Shown: in pieces, positions 1-7,833 of the stretch
How positions within the stretch are numbered: position 1 is the stretch's first letter
How the letters are laid out: each line of letters begins with the position of its first letter
Assembly (NCBI GenBank): GCA_003519375.1
Contig: DOWV01000221.1
Coordinates: 10,822-18,767 of the forward strand
DNA from: Bacteroidota bacterium
GTDB lineage: Bacteria; Bacteroidota; Ignavibacteria; UBA10030
Direction: 5' to 3'
DNA length: 7,946 bases
Made by a program: the position numbers and the translations under genes
Notes under the pieces: model-generated
What the model was told of the DNA's origin: nothing
The model's database searches: none
What the model saw: the letters and a program-made list of their open reading frames with translations, nothing else

Positions 1-8
1 TCCGCGGG

Positions 9-31
9 TGGGGCGGGTCCGACCTGCCTCA
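9..31 (+). terminator. Possible terminator hairpin of the gene upstream of the window
   Basis: Bases 9-18 can pair with 22-31 around a 3-base loop (CCG at 19-21), giving a 10-bp stem with two G-T wobbles. Only a short TTT follows. It lies upstream of the dnaK leader and could end the preceding, unseen gene. The missing T-run and nearby window edge keep this tentative. Confidence 0.3.
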
Positions 32-105
32 TTTCAGGGAATCAGCGCAGAAGGCTTGACGATACACTCTCAACAGCCGTTATTACCATAAAGGAGCAAC
101 ATACA

Positions 106-2055
106 ATGTCAAACAAATCGAGCAAAATTATCGGAATCGATCTCGGCACGACCAATTCCGTCGTCGCCGTCATGGAAGGGAATGACCCGATCGTCATCGC
201 GAATGCAGAAGGCGCCAGGACGACACCCTCCGTGGTAGGATTTCCGAAGTCGGGAGAACGGCTGGTGGGTGCTGCGGCAAAACGACAGGCAGTGACAAAC
301 TCCCAGAACACCGTCTTTTCAATCAAGCGGTTTATGGGCAGGTTCCATAATGAGGTGAATGAAGAGATGAAACTCGTGCCGTATAAGGTTGTCCAGGGCG
401 ACAACGACACGGCTCGTGTGCAGATTGGCGACCGGGCCTACTCACCCCCCGAGATTTCCGCTATGGTGCTGCAGAAGATGAAGCAGACCGCGGAAGACTA
501 TCTTGGCACCAAAGTGACGGAAGCGGTGATCACGGTACCGGCATACTTCAACGATGCTCAGCGCCAGGCGACGAAAGAAGCAGGCGAAATCGCAGGACTG
601 ACCGTCCGGCGCATCATCAACGAGCCGACCGCGGCAGCACTGGCGTATGGATTGGACAAGAAGAACAAGGACATGAAGGTCGCCGTGTTCGATCTGGGCG
701 GCGGCACGTTCGACATCTCCATCCTTGAGCTTGGCGAAGGCGTGTTTGAAGTGAAATCCACGAACGGCGATACGCATCTCGGCGGCGACAATTTCGATAT
801 GCGTGTGCTTGAGTACATTGCCGACGAATTCAAGAAACAGGAGGGTATCGACCTCCGAAAAGACCCGATGGCGCTCCAGAGACTGCGTGAAGCGGCGGAA
901 AAGGCCAAAATGGAGCTTTCTCAGCTGATGCAGACGGAAATTAACCTCCCCTTCATCACCGCGACGGCTGAGGGTCCGAAGCACCTCAATCTGAACCTGA
1001 CGAGGGCGAAATTCGAGCAGCTCGTGGAAGACCTGATCCAGCGCTGCATCCCGCCGGTCGAGAAGGCCCTGAAAGACGCCGGAATGAACCCCAGCCAGAT
1101 CGAGGAGGTCATTCTCGTTGGCGGCATGACGAGGGTTCCGCGCGTGCAGAAGCTTGTTCAAGACATTTTCGGGCGAGAGGGCCACAAGGGCGTCAATCCC
1201 GATGAGGTCGTCGCCATAGGCGCTGCAATCCAGGGCGGTGTGCTTTCCGGCGATGTAACAGACGTCTTGTTGCTCGACGTCACTCCACTGACGCTTGGGA
1301 TTGAAACCCTGGGCGGTGTGATGACGCAGATGATCCAGGCGAACACGACGATCCCGACGCGCAAGAGTGAAATATTCTCGACGGCTTCTGACAGCCAGCC
1401 GTCGGTGGAGATACACATCTTGCAGGGTGAACGTCCGATGGCGGTCGACAACCGCACGCTTGGCCGGTTCCACCTCGACGGCATTCCTCCCGCACCACGC
1501 GGAGTGCCGCAGGTTGAGGTCACGTTCGACATCGACGCAAACGGCATGCTCCATGTCGCGGCGAAGGACAAAGCCACGAACAAGGAACAGAGCATCCGCA
1601 TCACCTCCTCCAGTGGTCTGACGAAGGAGGAAATCGACAAGATGAAGACGGATGCTCAATCGCATGCAACCGAAGACAAGAAGCGCAAGGAAGAAATCGA
1701 GAATAAGAACCAGGCTGACAATCTTGTGTTCCAGACGCGGAAACAACTGAAAGATCTGGCGGACAAGATGCCTGCAGACGTCAAAGCGAAGGTCGAAACG
1801 GCAGCGGATGCTCTCGAGGAAGCGATCAAGGGTGGCGTTGCAGCGGACATCAAGGCCAAGATGGAAACGCTGAACAATGCATGGAACGAGGCCTCGACGA
1901 AGATGTATGAGTCTGCCAAGACCCAGCAGCCGGGAGGCCCGGAGCAGCAGGCTGGTCCGCAGGGTGGTCCGGCTGGCGCACAGCAGCAGCAACCGGCCGG
2001 CGATCAGGGAAAGAAGGTGGAAGATGCCGACTTCGAGGTCGTTGATGACAAGTGA
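106..2055 (+). CDS. dnaK: Molecular chaperone DnaK (Hsp70)
   Basis: This is the cytosolic Hsp70 ATPase, which binds exposed hydrophobic peptides and, with DnaJ and GrpE, refolds proteins or passes aggregates to ClpB. The protein has 649 residues (E. coli DnaK has 638). The nucleotide-binding domain shows phosphate-1 GIDLGTTNS (10-18), Lys74 equivalent to E. coli Lys70, [13 protein letters not shown] from about 145, and phosphate-2 DLGGGTFD (196-203). The interdomain linker VLLLDV is at 387-392. The substrate domain follows to about 505, then the helical lid. A low-complexity Gln/Gly/Pro tail starts near 606 and ends in the typical acidic [10 protein letters not shown]. The start is set by AAGGAG at 91-96, nine bases before ATG, and by the family N-terminus. 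dnaJ and grpE are not adjacent; clpB is next. No CIRCE/HrcA operator is visible in the 105 bases upstream, but regulation could lie further out. Confidence 0.98.
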   Translation: MSNKSSKIIGIDLGTTNSVVAVMEGNDPIVIANAEGARTTPSVVGFPKSGERLVGAAAKRQAVTNSQNTVFSIKRFMGRFHNEVNEEMKLVPYKVVQGDNDTARVQIGDRAYSPPEISAMVLQKMKQTAEDYLGTKVTEAVITVPAYFNDAQRQATKEAGEIAGLTVRRIINEPTAAALAYGLDKKNKDMKVAVFDLGGGTFDISILELGEGVFEVKSTNGDTHLGGDNFDMRVLEYIADEFKKQEGIDLRKDPMALQRLREAAEKAKMELSQLMQTEINLPFITATAEGPKHLNLNLTRAKFEQLVEDLIQRCIPPVEKALKDAGMNPSQIEEVILVGGMTRVPRVQKLVQDIFGREGHKGVNPDEVVAIGAAIQGGVLSGDVTDVLLLDVTPLTLGIETLGGVMTQMIQANTTIPTRKSEIFSTASDSQPSVEIHILQGERPMAVDNRTLGRFHLDGIPPAPRGVPQVEVTFDIDANGMLHVAAKDKATNKEQSIRITSSSGLTKEEIDKMKTDAQSHATEDKKRKEEIENKNQADNLVFQTRKQLKDLADKMPADVKAKVETAADALEEAIKGGVAADIKAKMETLNNAWNEASTKMYESAKTQQPGGPEQQAGPQGGPAGAQQQQPAGDQGKKVEDADFEVVDDK

Positions 2056-2074
2056 CGTCAGATCGACGGATTTT

Positions 2075-2091
2075 GTCAGCAATCTGCTGGC
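2075..2091 (+). other. Small intercistronic hairpin after dnaK
   Basis: GTCAGCA (2075-2081) pairs with TGCTGGC (2085-2091) around a 3-base loop, giving 7 bp with one G-T wobble. It sits 20 bases after the dnaK stop and has no following T-run, so it is not a classic terminator. It is the first of two hairpins in the dnaK-clpB gap. The role is unknown; 3'-end protection of dnaK mRNA is one possibility. Confidence 0.4.
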
Positions 2092-2105
2092 AATCTAAGT
2101 AACTC

Positions 2106-2138
2106 TGGAGAAGGCGAGGTTGTCCCTCGCCTTCTCCA
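2106..2138 (+). other. Strong intercistronic stem-loop between dnaK and clpB
   Basis: A perfect inverted repeat has arms at 2106-2119 and 2125-2138, a GC-rich 14-bp stem with a 5-base loop (TTGTC). It is followed by ATCTAAGGGA, not a T-run, so full intrinsic termination is unlikely. The clpB ribosome site (AAGGGA, 2144-2149) begins only five bases after the stem. The placement suits partial attenuation, RNA processing or protection of the dnaK 3' end, so that the two chaperones can be made in different amounts. The stem is certain; the role is inferred. Confidence 0.65.
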
Positions 2139-2157
2139 TATCTAAGGGACTCAAGAA

Positions 2158-4809
2158 ATGAATTTCAATAAGTTCACACTGAAATCTCAGGAAGCCCTGC
2201 AGAATGTTCAGGAGATCGCCTCGAGCTACAACAACCAGGCGATTGAACCGGAACATTTGCTCGCTGCCCTCATCCAGGATAGTGAAGGCATCGTTGCGCC
2301 GATCCTGCAAAGGGTGGGCGCCAATCTTGACTACCTGAAAATCAAAGTCAACGAGGCAATCGAGAAACTCCCGAAGGTCCAGGGGGCGGGACTGGGCAAC
2401 GTGCACCTGTCACCGGGTTTGGCGCAGGTCTTTGAACTCGCTCAGAACGAAGCAAAGCAGTTGAAAGATGAATATATCAGCACGGAGCACCTGCTCCTTG
2501 GGCTTATCGGCGGGCCGGGAAAGAGTGATGCTCTCTCGCGGACATCGCAGCTTCTCCGGGACCAGGGTGTGACAAAAGACGCGGTCTACAAAGCTCTCAA
2601 GGAAGTTCGTGGTAGCCAGCGGGTGACCGATCAGAATCCCGAAGACAAGTATCAGGCTCTTGAACGCTTTGGGCGGGATCTCAATGAGCTTGCCAGAAAG
2701 GGTCGCCTCGATCCTGTGATCGGCCGGGAGGATGAAATCAGGCGCGTGCTGCAGGTTCTTTCGCGGCGCACGAAGAACAATCCTGTGCTTATCGGTGATC
2801 CGGGAGTCGGGAAAACTGCCATCGCCGAAGGAATAGCTCAACGGATCGTGCAAGGGGATGTGCCCGAGACCCTGAAGACGAAGCACATTGTGGCCCTCGA
2901 TATGGGCACGCTCGTTGCCGGGACCAGCTTTCGCGGACAGTTCGAGGAGAGGCTGAAGGCGGTCCTTAAGGAGGTCACGGACTCAAATGGGGAAATTATC
3001 CTTTTCATCGATGAACTTCACACGCTGGTCGGAGCCGGGGCGGCTCAAGGATCCGTTGATGCGTCGAACATGTTGAAACCGGCCCTTGCCCGCGGCGACC
3101 TCCGGGCAATCGGTGCCACGACGATCGATGAATACCGTAAACACGTGGAAAAGGATCCCGCACTCGAAAGACGGTTCCAGCCGGTTCTCGTAGACGAGCC
3201 GTCCGTCGAAGACACGGTCTCGATACTCCGCGGCCTCAAAGAACGGTATGAGGTACACCACGGCGTCCGTATTACGGACGGCGCGATTGTCGCTGCTGCA
3301 CAGCTCAGTCATCGGTATATCACTGACAGGTTCCTGCCTGACAAGGCCATCGATCTGGTGGATGAGGCAGCTTCAAAGCTGCGGATAGAGATTGACTCGA
3401 TGCCGGAAGAGCTCGATTCTGTGGAGCGGCGCGTCAAACAGCTTGAGATCGAAAAGGAAGCAGTGAAACGCGAGCGCGATGATGAATCGAAGAATCGCCG
3501 GGAGGCGATCAAGGAAGAACTGGCCAATCTGAATCAACAAAGGTCTGAATTACGCGCGCACTGGCAGCTCGAGAAAGATCTCATTCAGTCGATTCGGAAA
3601 ATGAAGGGCGAGATTGAACAGGCAAAGGTCGAAGCCGAGCAAAATGAGCGGAAGGGAGACCTTGGCCGTGTAGCCGAGCTTCGCTATGGTGTCATCGCAG
3701 GATTGGAAAAAAGACTCTTGGAGGCCTCGTCAAACCTCAATGGAGTCCAGAAAGAGAAGAAGATGCTCAAGGAAGAGGTGGATGCCGAAGACATTGCAGA
3801 GATTGTCGCAAAATGGACGGGCATACCGGTGCAACGAATGCTGGAGGGTGAACGCAGCAAACTTCTTCATCTTGAAGACCGCATACACGAACGGTTGGTG
3901 AATCAGCACGATGCTGTCCGCGCTGTCGCCGACGCTATCCGGAGGAGCCGGGCAGGACTGCAGGATGAGAAACGCCCCATTGGGTCCTTCGTCTTCCTGG
4001 GAAGCACCGGGGTAGGAAAAACGGAACTGGCCAGAGTACTTGCGGAGCTGCTCTTCAATGATGAGTCAGCCATGGTCCGCATTGACATGAGCGAATACAT
4101 GGAGAAATTCTCTGTTTCCCGTCTCATCGGTGCTCCTCCGGGATACGTGGGATACGAGGAGGGGGGCCAGCTCACGGAAGCTGTGCGGCGCAAACCGTAT
4201 TCTGTGGTACTCCTCGACGAAATCGAGAAGGCCCACCCCGAGGTATTCAATGTGCTCCTCCAGCTCCTTGATGAGGGGCGGTTGACGGACAGCAAAGGGC
4301 GGACGGTCAATTTCAAGAACACCATCGTGATCATGACTTCGAATCTCGGCTCGCATCTGATCCAGGAACGGCTGCAGGGATTGACCGAGCAGAACCGGGA
4401 TGACATTATGGACGATCTCCGTGTGAAGCTCCTTGAGATGCTGAGACAGACGATCCGGCCGGAATTTCTCAATCGAATCGACGAGATCATACTGTTCAAG
4501 CCTCTCACCTTGAGCGAGATTCAGCAGATTGTCGATTTGCAGCTCGTCGGCGTGCAGAAAATGGTGGCTGCCAGAAATATTACGCTGGAATTCACCGACG
4601 ATGTCAGGGAGTGGCTTGCCAAAGCCGGTTTCGATCCCTCGTTTGGGGCGAGGCCGCTCAAGCGTACGATTCAAAAACATATCGTCAATCTCCTCTCTGA
4701 AAAAATCCTCGCCGGCGAAATTCTCGACGGGGACAAAATCTCCATCGATGCCGACGACCGGGGAGGGGTAGAATTCGTTACACGAGCGAAAGCCGAGCCG
4801 GCCGTCTGA
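2158..4809 (+). CDS. clpB: ATP-dependent disaggregase ClpB (Hsp100)
   Basis: ClpB is a hexameric AAA+ unfoldase that threads aggregated protein through its pore together with DnaK; it does not pair with ClpP. The protein has 883 residues (E. coli: 857). It has a Clp N-domain (about 1-150). Ring 1 has Walker A GDPGVGKT (213-220) and Walker B FIDE (283-286). A long charged coiled-coil M-domain (roughly 415-540) separates ClpB from ClpA and ClpX. Ring 2 has Walker A GSTGVGKT (615-622), pore loop GYVGYEEGG with Tyr663, and Walker B LLDE (685-688). The C-terminal domain includes [11 protein letters not shown]. The ring-1 pore loop reads [12 protein letters not shown], with Phe258 where E. coli has Tyr251. 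The start is supported by AAGGGA eight bases before ATG and by the family-like N-terminus. It lies 102 bases after dnaK and ends at a strong terminator. No motif is missing and no frameshift is seen. Confidence 0.98.
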   Translation: MNFNKFTLKSQEALQNVQEIASSYNNQAIEPEHLLAALIQDSEGIVAPILQRVGANLDYLKIKVNEAIEKLPKVQGAGLGNVHLSPGLAQVFELAQNEAKQLKDEYISTEHLLLGLIGGPGKSDALSRTSQLLRDQGVTKDAVYKALKEVRGSQRVTDQNPEDKYQALERFGRDLNELARKGRLDPVIGREDEIRRVLQVLSRRTKNNPVLIGDPGVGKTAIAEGIAQRIVQGDVPETLKTKHIVALDMGTLVAGTSFRGQFEERLKAVLKEVTDSNGEIILFIDELHTLVGAGAAQGSVDASNMLKPALARGDLRAIGATTIDEYRKHVEKDPALERRFQPVLVDEPSVEDTVSILRGLKERYEVHHGVRITDGAIVAAAQLSHRYITDRFLPDKAIDLVDEAASKLRIEIDSMPEELDSVERRVKQLEIEKEAVKRERDDESKNRREAIKEELANLNQQRSELRAHWQLEKDLIQSIRKMKGEIEQAKVEAEQNERKGDLGRVAELRYGVIAGLEKRLLEASSNLNGVQKEKKMLKEEVDAEDIAEIVAKWTGIPVQRMLEGERSKLLHLEDRIHERLVNQHDAVRAVADAIRRSRAGLQDEKRPIGSFVFLGSTGVGKTELARVLAELLFNDESAMVRIDMSEYMEKFSVSRLIGAPPGYVGYEEGGQLTEAVRRKPYSVVLLDEIEKAHPEVFNVLLQLLDEGRLTDSKGRTVNFKNTIVIMTSNLGSHLIQERLQGLTEQNRDDIMDDLRVKLLEMLRQTIRPEFLNRIDEIILFKPLTLSEIQQIVDLQLVGVQKMVAARNITLEFTDDVREWLAKAGFDPSFGARPLKRTIQKHIVNLLSEKILAGEILDGDKISIDADDRGGVEFVTRAKAEPAV

Positions 4810-4832
4810 TCACCGGTCGATGATGTGCTTGA

Positions 4833-4895
4833 AGGCTGTTCCGGGGGAAAGGCGAAATCCTGTGTCGCCCCACCGGAACAGCCTCTCTTCTTTTG
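4833..4895 (+). terminator. Rho-independent terminator of the dnaK-clpB unit
   Basis: AGGCTGTTCCGG (4833-4844) pairs perfectly with CCGGAACAGCCT (4873-4884), a 12-bp stem. The enclosed bases can form an inner stem, GGCGA (4851-4855) with TCGCC (4865-4869). The right arm runs straight into the pyrimidine stretch TCTCTTCTTTT. It begins 23 bases after the clpB stop, so the chaperone transcript should end here and the methyltransferase gene should need its own promoter. Confidence 0.85.
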
Positions 4896-4921
4896 TGTGA
4901 CGACCAATTTCTCCGTATCTT
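4893..4921 (+). promoter_or_regulatory. Candidate sigma-70-type promoter for the rsmB-like gene
   Basis: A -35-like TTGTGT (4893-4898) is followed, after exactly 17 bases, by a -10-like TATCTT (4916-4921). Each matches four of six consensus bases. The expected start, six to seven bases downstream, coincides with the ATG at 4928, so the mRNA would be leaderless. This fits the absence of any Shine-Dalgarno sequence before that ATG. The -35 overlaps the last Ts of the clpB terminator. If the lineage uses a Bacteroidota-type primary sigma with a different consensus, the call weakens. Confidence 0.4.
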
Positions 4922-4927
4922 GACAGA

Positions 4928-6265
4928 ATGAAACTTGCCTCGCTCCTCGGTCACTCCAGCGAGCTCCTGCAGCTTGTCCGGTTGTCGGAAAGGCCCGCAG
5001 ACAGCGTGATCGACACCTTCTTCCGGTCTCACAAGTACCTGGGGTCCCACGACCGCCGCTTTATCGCCGAGACGACATATGGAACGCTCCGGCATTTGCG
5101 GAAATGCGAATACCTCCTGGTGAAGGCTCTGGACGGTGCCGAAGGGGGAATGATACAGGAGGACGGCTTCCTGCTCCTGGCCGTCACATACCTTGTTGTG
5201 CTCGATCGCCGGACAAAGATCGAAGCAGACGACGTGCATCCCATTCTGAAATCCGGCAAGCTCAAGCAGAATCTGAGTGGAATCATGAAGGCCATCGCAG
5301 CCTCTCAGAAGTCGAACGGGGGAGAGCCGGAACCGATTGCATTGAAATATTCGTTCCCCGACTGGATGGTTGCGCGTTTTGTGGAGCAATATGGCGGGCT
5401 GGAGACGGAAGCATTATGCAGGAGCCTGAACGAGCAGGCGCAGGTGACTCTTCGGGTAAACGAGTTGAAATCGAATGTCCAGGCTTGCCAACAAGCGCTC
5501 AAGGCAGAGGAAATCGAAACGATTCCAGGCGCTTTTTCTCCGATCAGTCTTCATCTCACCAAGCGCCTCAATGTCTTTCAGCTTGAGTCTTTTCGCAGCG
5601 GACTCTTTGAGGTTCAGGACGAGGGGAGCCAGCTTCTTCCGTTGATCATCGATCCGAAGCCCACAGCGAAAGTCCTTGACGTCTGCGCAGGCGCAGGCGG
5701 GAAGACCCTGGAACTCGCGGCGCTCATGAAGAACCGGGGCGAGATTGTTGCCACGGACGTGCACAGTTCCCGGCTTGAGGAGCTTCGGAAACGAATCCGG
5801 CGAGCCGGTGCCTCGAACGTCAGAATTCAGCAGATCGAAGATGTGGCAGACCTGGCGGAGAAGTACCATGGATACTTTGACGTTGTCCTTGTTGACGCAC
5901 CCTGCAGCGGGATAGGAACGCTCCGGCGAAATCCCGGCATGAAGTGGATGGTAACAGAAGAGACCGTGAAGGAGGTGTCCGAGAAACAATTCCATATCCT
6001 TGACGCCAGTGCCTGTCTCGTCAAGGACGGAGGAATCCTGACATACGCGACTTGCACGCTCTTTCGGGAGGAAAACGAGGGAGTCGTCGAGCCATTTCTG
6101 CAGCAACATCCCGAATTCTCAATATCCTCAGTACCTCCCAGCAGCTCGAGATTCGACTCCACCAAATTCTTCGACGGAAAATATGTCCGGTTCCTCCCGC
6201 ATCGGGAGGGAACGGACGGCTTCTTCGTCGCGGTCTTAAGAAAGAAGGGCCTGCCGAGGTCGTGA
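4928..6265 (+). CDS. rsmB: RsmB/NOP-family rRNA cytosine-C5 methyltransferase
   Basis: It transfers methyl from S-adenosylmethionine to carbon 5 of an RNA cytosine; in RsmB the target is C967 of 16S rRNA. The protein has 445 residues (E. coli RsmB: 429). Residues 1-140 resemble the NusB-like RNA-binding domain, with DRRFIAETTYGTLR near 42-55. A linker with FPDWMV and VTLRVNEL follows. The catalytic Rossmann domain has motif I LDVCAGAGGKT (250-260), an acidic SAM-binding D277, motif IV VDAPCSGIGTLRRNPG with Cys326, and motif VI YATCTL with Cys376, the expected nucleophile. The two-cysteine arrangement is typical of RNA m5C enzymes. The C-terminus has LPHREGTDGFFVAVL. There is no visible ribosome site, but the N-terminus fits the family and a promoter ends just before the ATG. 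RsmF or another NOP-family paralogue is possible; the NusB-like domain favours RsmB. Confidence 0.88.
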   Translation: MKLASLLGHSSELLQLVRLSERPADSVIDTFFRSHKYLGSHDRRFIAETTYGTLRHLRKCEYLLVKALDGAEGGMIQEDGFLLLAVTYLVVLDRRTKIEADDVHPILKSGKLKQNLSGIMKAIAASQKSNGGEPEPIALKYSFPDWMVARFVEQYGGLETEALCRSLNEQAQVTLRVNELKSNVQACQQALKAEEIETIPGAFSPISLHLTKRLNVFQLESFRSGLFEVQDEGSQLLPLIIDPKPTAKVLDVCAGAGGKTLELAALMKNRGEIVATDVHSSRLEELRKRIRRAGASNVRIQQIEDVADLAEKYHGYFDVVLVDAPCSGIGTLRRNPGMKWMVTEETVKEVSEKQFHILDASACLVKDGGILTYATCTLFREENEGVVEPFLQQHPEFSISSVPPSSSRFDSTKFFDGKYVRFLPHREGTDGFFVAVLRKKGLPRS

Positions 6266-6322
6266 TGCGTCCGTCTGTGACTGATATGCATTCTGAATGG
6301 TAACTCACTCGTTGAGGATCAA

Positions 6323-6799
6323 ATGAAAGCTCTGTACCTGCTGTTCTTCATGTTGTCCTTCCTGATCGCTGCAATCCTGGTTGGCTGCTCAAAGGAGCCC
6401 ACGGAAGAGGAGCTGCTCAAATCCGCGATCCGTAACCACAGCGAAGATGAGTTCGACAAAGCTCTGGACGACTTCACCATGCTGGTCACAAAATATCCAA
6501 AGAGCGATAAAGTGCCCGAGGCGCTCTATGCGATGGCGGTGATCTATTCCAACAAGAAAAAAGAATATTCAAAAGCCGAATCGGTGTACACGAAACTCGC
6601 GATGAACTATCCCGACGATGCAACAGCAGCGAGCGCAGCTTACCAGCGGGCCAGGATCCTTGCGCAACACCTGAAGAAACCCGATTCAGCAATCGTGGCG
6701 TACGAATACTGCCTGAAGCGATACCCGGGTGCGATTTCCGCATCAGCCGCTCGAACGGAACTGAACGAACTCAAGAAACCATCCAAACCTTCCAAATAG
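6323..6799 (+). CDS. Small TPR-repeat lipoprotein
   Basis: This is a predicted exported lipoprotein of 158 residues. A Lys2 and a hydrophobic stretch (4-20) lead to the lipobox LVGC, with Cys22 as the lipidated residue after signal peptidase II cleavage. Ser at +2 favours outer-membrane sorting under the E. coli rule. The mature part is helical with about three TPR-like repeats, whose second helices end in YP at 58-59, 96-97 and 134-135, a regular 38-residue spacing. The tail is Lys/Pro/Ser-rich. It recalls the start of BamD-like or CpoB-like scaffold proteins but is much shorter than BamD (about 245), so no symbol is given. TGAGGA (6313-6318) lies four bases before ATG, a short spacing. It follows the methyltransferase by 57 bases and precedes the DUF58 gene by 7. 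TPRs bind other proteins; the partner is unknown. Confidence 0.85.
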   Translation: MKALYLLFFMLSFLIAAILVGCSKEPTEEELLKSAIRNHSEDEFDKALDDFTMLVTKYPKSDKVPEALYAMAVIYSNKKKEYSKAESVYTKLAMNYPDDATAASAAYQRARILAQHLKKPDSAIVAYEYCLKRYPGAISASAARTELNELKKPSKPSK

Positions 6800-6806
6800 A
6801 CGCCCG

Positions 6807-7703
6807 ATGCAGGACTCACTTCGTTACCTCCAGCCTCAGGTCGTAGCACAACTCGCCAACATGGAGTTGCGCGCGCGGCTTGTCGTGGAAGGATTCATCA
6901 CCGGACTTCACAAGAGCCCGTATCACGGGTTCAGCGTCGAATTCACGGAGCACCGGCCCTACATGCCGGGTGATGAGATCAAGCATATCGACTGGAAGGC
7001 ATACGGGAAGACGGACCGCTATTACATCAAGGAGTTCGAAGAGGAAACCAACCTCAAATCGTATATCATCCTGGATGCCAGCAGTTCCATGGAGTACGGT
7101 TCGCCGGGTCAGCTGAAGAAAATAGAATATGCTTCCTATGTTGCCGCGGCGCTCGGGTATCTCATGGTCGAGCAGCGCGACGCGGTAGGATTGACGATCT
7201 ACGACGAGCAGGTGCGTGCGATGCTGCCTCCGCGTGCGGCGAAACTCTATCTGCAACAGGTCCTTCGCGAACTGGAAAACCTCAAAACGGGCAATAAAAC
7301 GGGCACCGCTGCCGCACTTCATCAGGTTGCTGAGCGTATCAAGAGGCGGGGGCTCGTGGTGGTCCTGAGCGACCTTTTCGACAATCCGCAGGAGGTCGTC
7401 ACAGCTCTGAAGCATTTTCGTCACAAGGGGAACGAGGTTATCGTGATGCAGATTCTCGATCCGATGGAGCGATCATTCGCGTTTGGAACGGACGCCATCT
7501 TTCGCGACCTCGAAACAAAGGAAGAATTGCTCACGCAGCCGTGGCACATTCAGAAGGCATACAGGGAGTCGATGCATGAATTCCTGGAATTCTATAAGCG
7601 GGAATGCAGGGAAAACGCCATCGACTATGTTCTGCTCGACACGGCTACGCCGTTTGACAAGGCCCTGTTTGAGTATTTGAACAAGCGGAAGAGAATACAT
7701 TAG
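6807..7703 (+). CDS. DUF58 protein with von Willebrand A-like domain
   Basis: The 298-residue protein has no signal peptide or membrane helix and is probably cytoplasmic. The N-terminal half carries the DUF58 signature: [10 protein letters not shown] (21-30), [14 protein letters not shown], and HRPYMPGD followed by [14 protein letters not shown] (about 49-73). A vWA fold follows with a complete MIDAS metal site: DASSS (Asp90, Ser92, Ser94), a Thr near 167 in GTAAALH, and Asp189 in [11 protein letters not shown]58 proteins commonly sit beside MoxR AAA+ ATPases, where they are thought to act as metal-dependent partners in complex assembly; the exact function is unsettled. No moxR gene is visible here. 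It starts 7 bases after the lipoprotein stop without a clear ribosome site, which suggests translational coupling. The N-terminus fits the family, and no earlier start is needed. Confidence 0.92.
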   Translation: MQDSLRYLQPQVVAQLANMELRARLVVEGFITGLHKSPYHGFSVEFTEHRPYMPGDEIKHIDWKAYGKTDRYYIKEFEEETNLKSYIILDASSSMEYGSPGQLKKIEYASYVAAALGYLMVEQRDAVGLTIYDEQVRAMLPPRAAKLYLQQVLRELENLKTGNKTGTAAALHQVAERIKRRGLVVVLSDLFDNPQEVVTALKHFRHKGNEVIVMQILDPMERSFAFGTDAIFRDLETKEELLTQPWHIQKAYRESMHEFLEFYKRECRENAIDYVLLDTATPFDKALFEYLNKRKRIH

Positions 7704-7830
7704 GAATTGAATCATCGGGGGATCGGGCCATTGAGTCATTTGGGATTGTGCAAATCGCCAGATGAGCCGATCGCCAGATCGCCCGATCGCCAAATGACCC
7801 GATCGCTTAATGGCCAGATTCACAAATTCT
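7703..7830. repeat. Degenerate 8-bp tandem repeat array filling the DUF58-uvrA gap
   Basis: The sequence divides into sixteen consecutive 8-base units with no indel. Fifteen have AT at positions 4-5; the exception is 7743-7750, where AT is shifted one base left. The commonest unit, CCGATCGC, occurs at 7767, 7783 and 7799, with variants CAGATCGC, CAAATCGC, CAGATGAG and CAAATGAC. Five GATC sites (7721, 7769, 7777, 7785, 7801) share the same 8-base phase. Early units (7711-7742) read in the opposite sense (ATCATCGG, GGGATCGG, GTCATTTG). A period of 8 is not a multiple of 3, which argues against coding. The array runs from the DUF58 stop to three bases before the preferred uvrA ATG. Confidence 0.85.
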
Positions 7831-7833
7831 GAC

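Noticed and set aside
56..86. Promoter-like TTGACG (56-61) with TATTAC (81-86) before dnaK
   Set aside because: The spacer is 19 bases and the implied start, near 93, would remove part of the Shine-Dalgarno site at 91-96. A sigma-32 reading with CCAT at 86-89 has a 22-base spacer and the same conflict. TACACT at 63-68 would give a better placed start but has no -35 match.
442..2082. A 546-codon open frame on the minus strand, opposite dnaK
   Set aside because: It mirrors dnaK codon structure, has an Arg/Leu/His-rich composition with no recognisable motif, and lacks a ribosome site. Long antisense frames opposite Hsp70 genes are a known by-product of their codon bias.
3903..4680. Two overlapping minus-strand open frames of about 200 codons inside clpB
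   Set aside because: They lie entirely within the conserved second AAA+ ring of ClpB, overlap each other in different frames and show no protein-like features.
5104..5586. A 160-codon plus-strand open frame inside the methyltransferase gene
   Set aside because: It is an out-of-frame shadow; the methyltransferase frame across the same bases carries conserved family sequence.
7703..7830. CRISPR array or iterons
   Set aside because: The units are 8 bases, contiguous and degenerate, with no spacer of 25-40 bases and no cas or replication-initiator gene nearby.
7810..7833. Earlier in-frame uvrA start at 7810
   Set aside because: The ATG is part of a repeat unit (7807-7814), adds eight residues unlike UvrA N-termini, and has no ribosome site.
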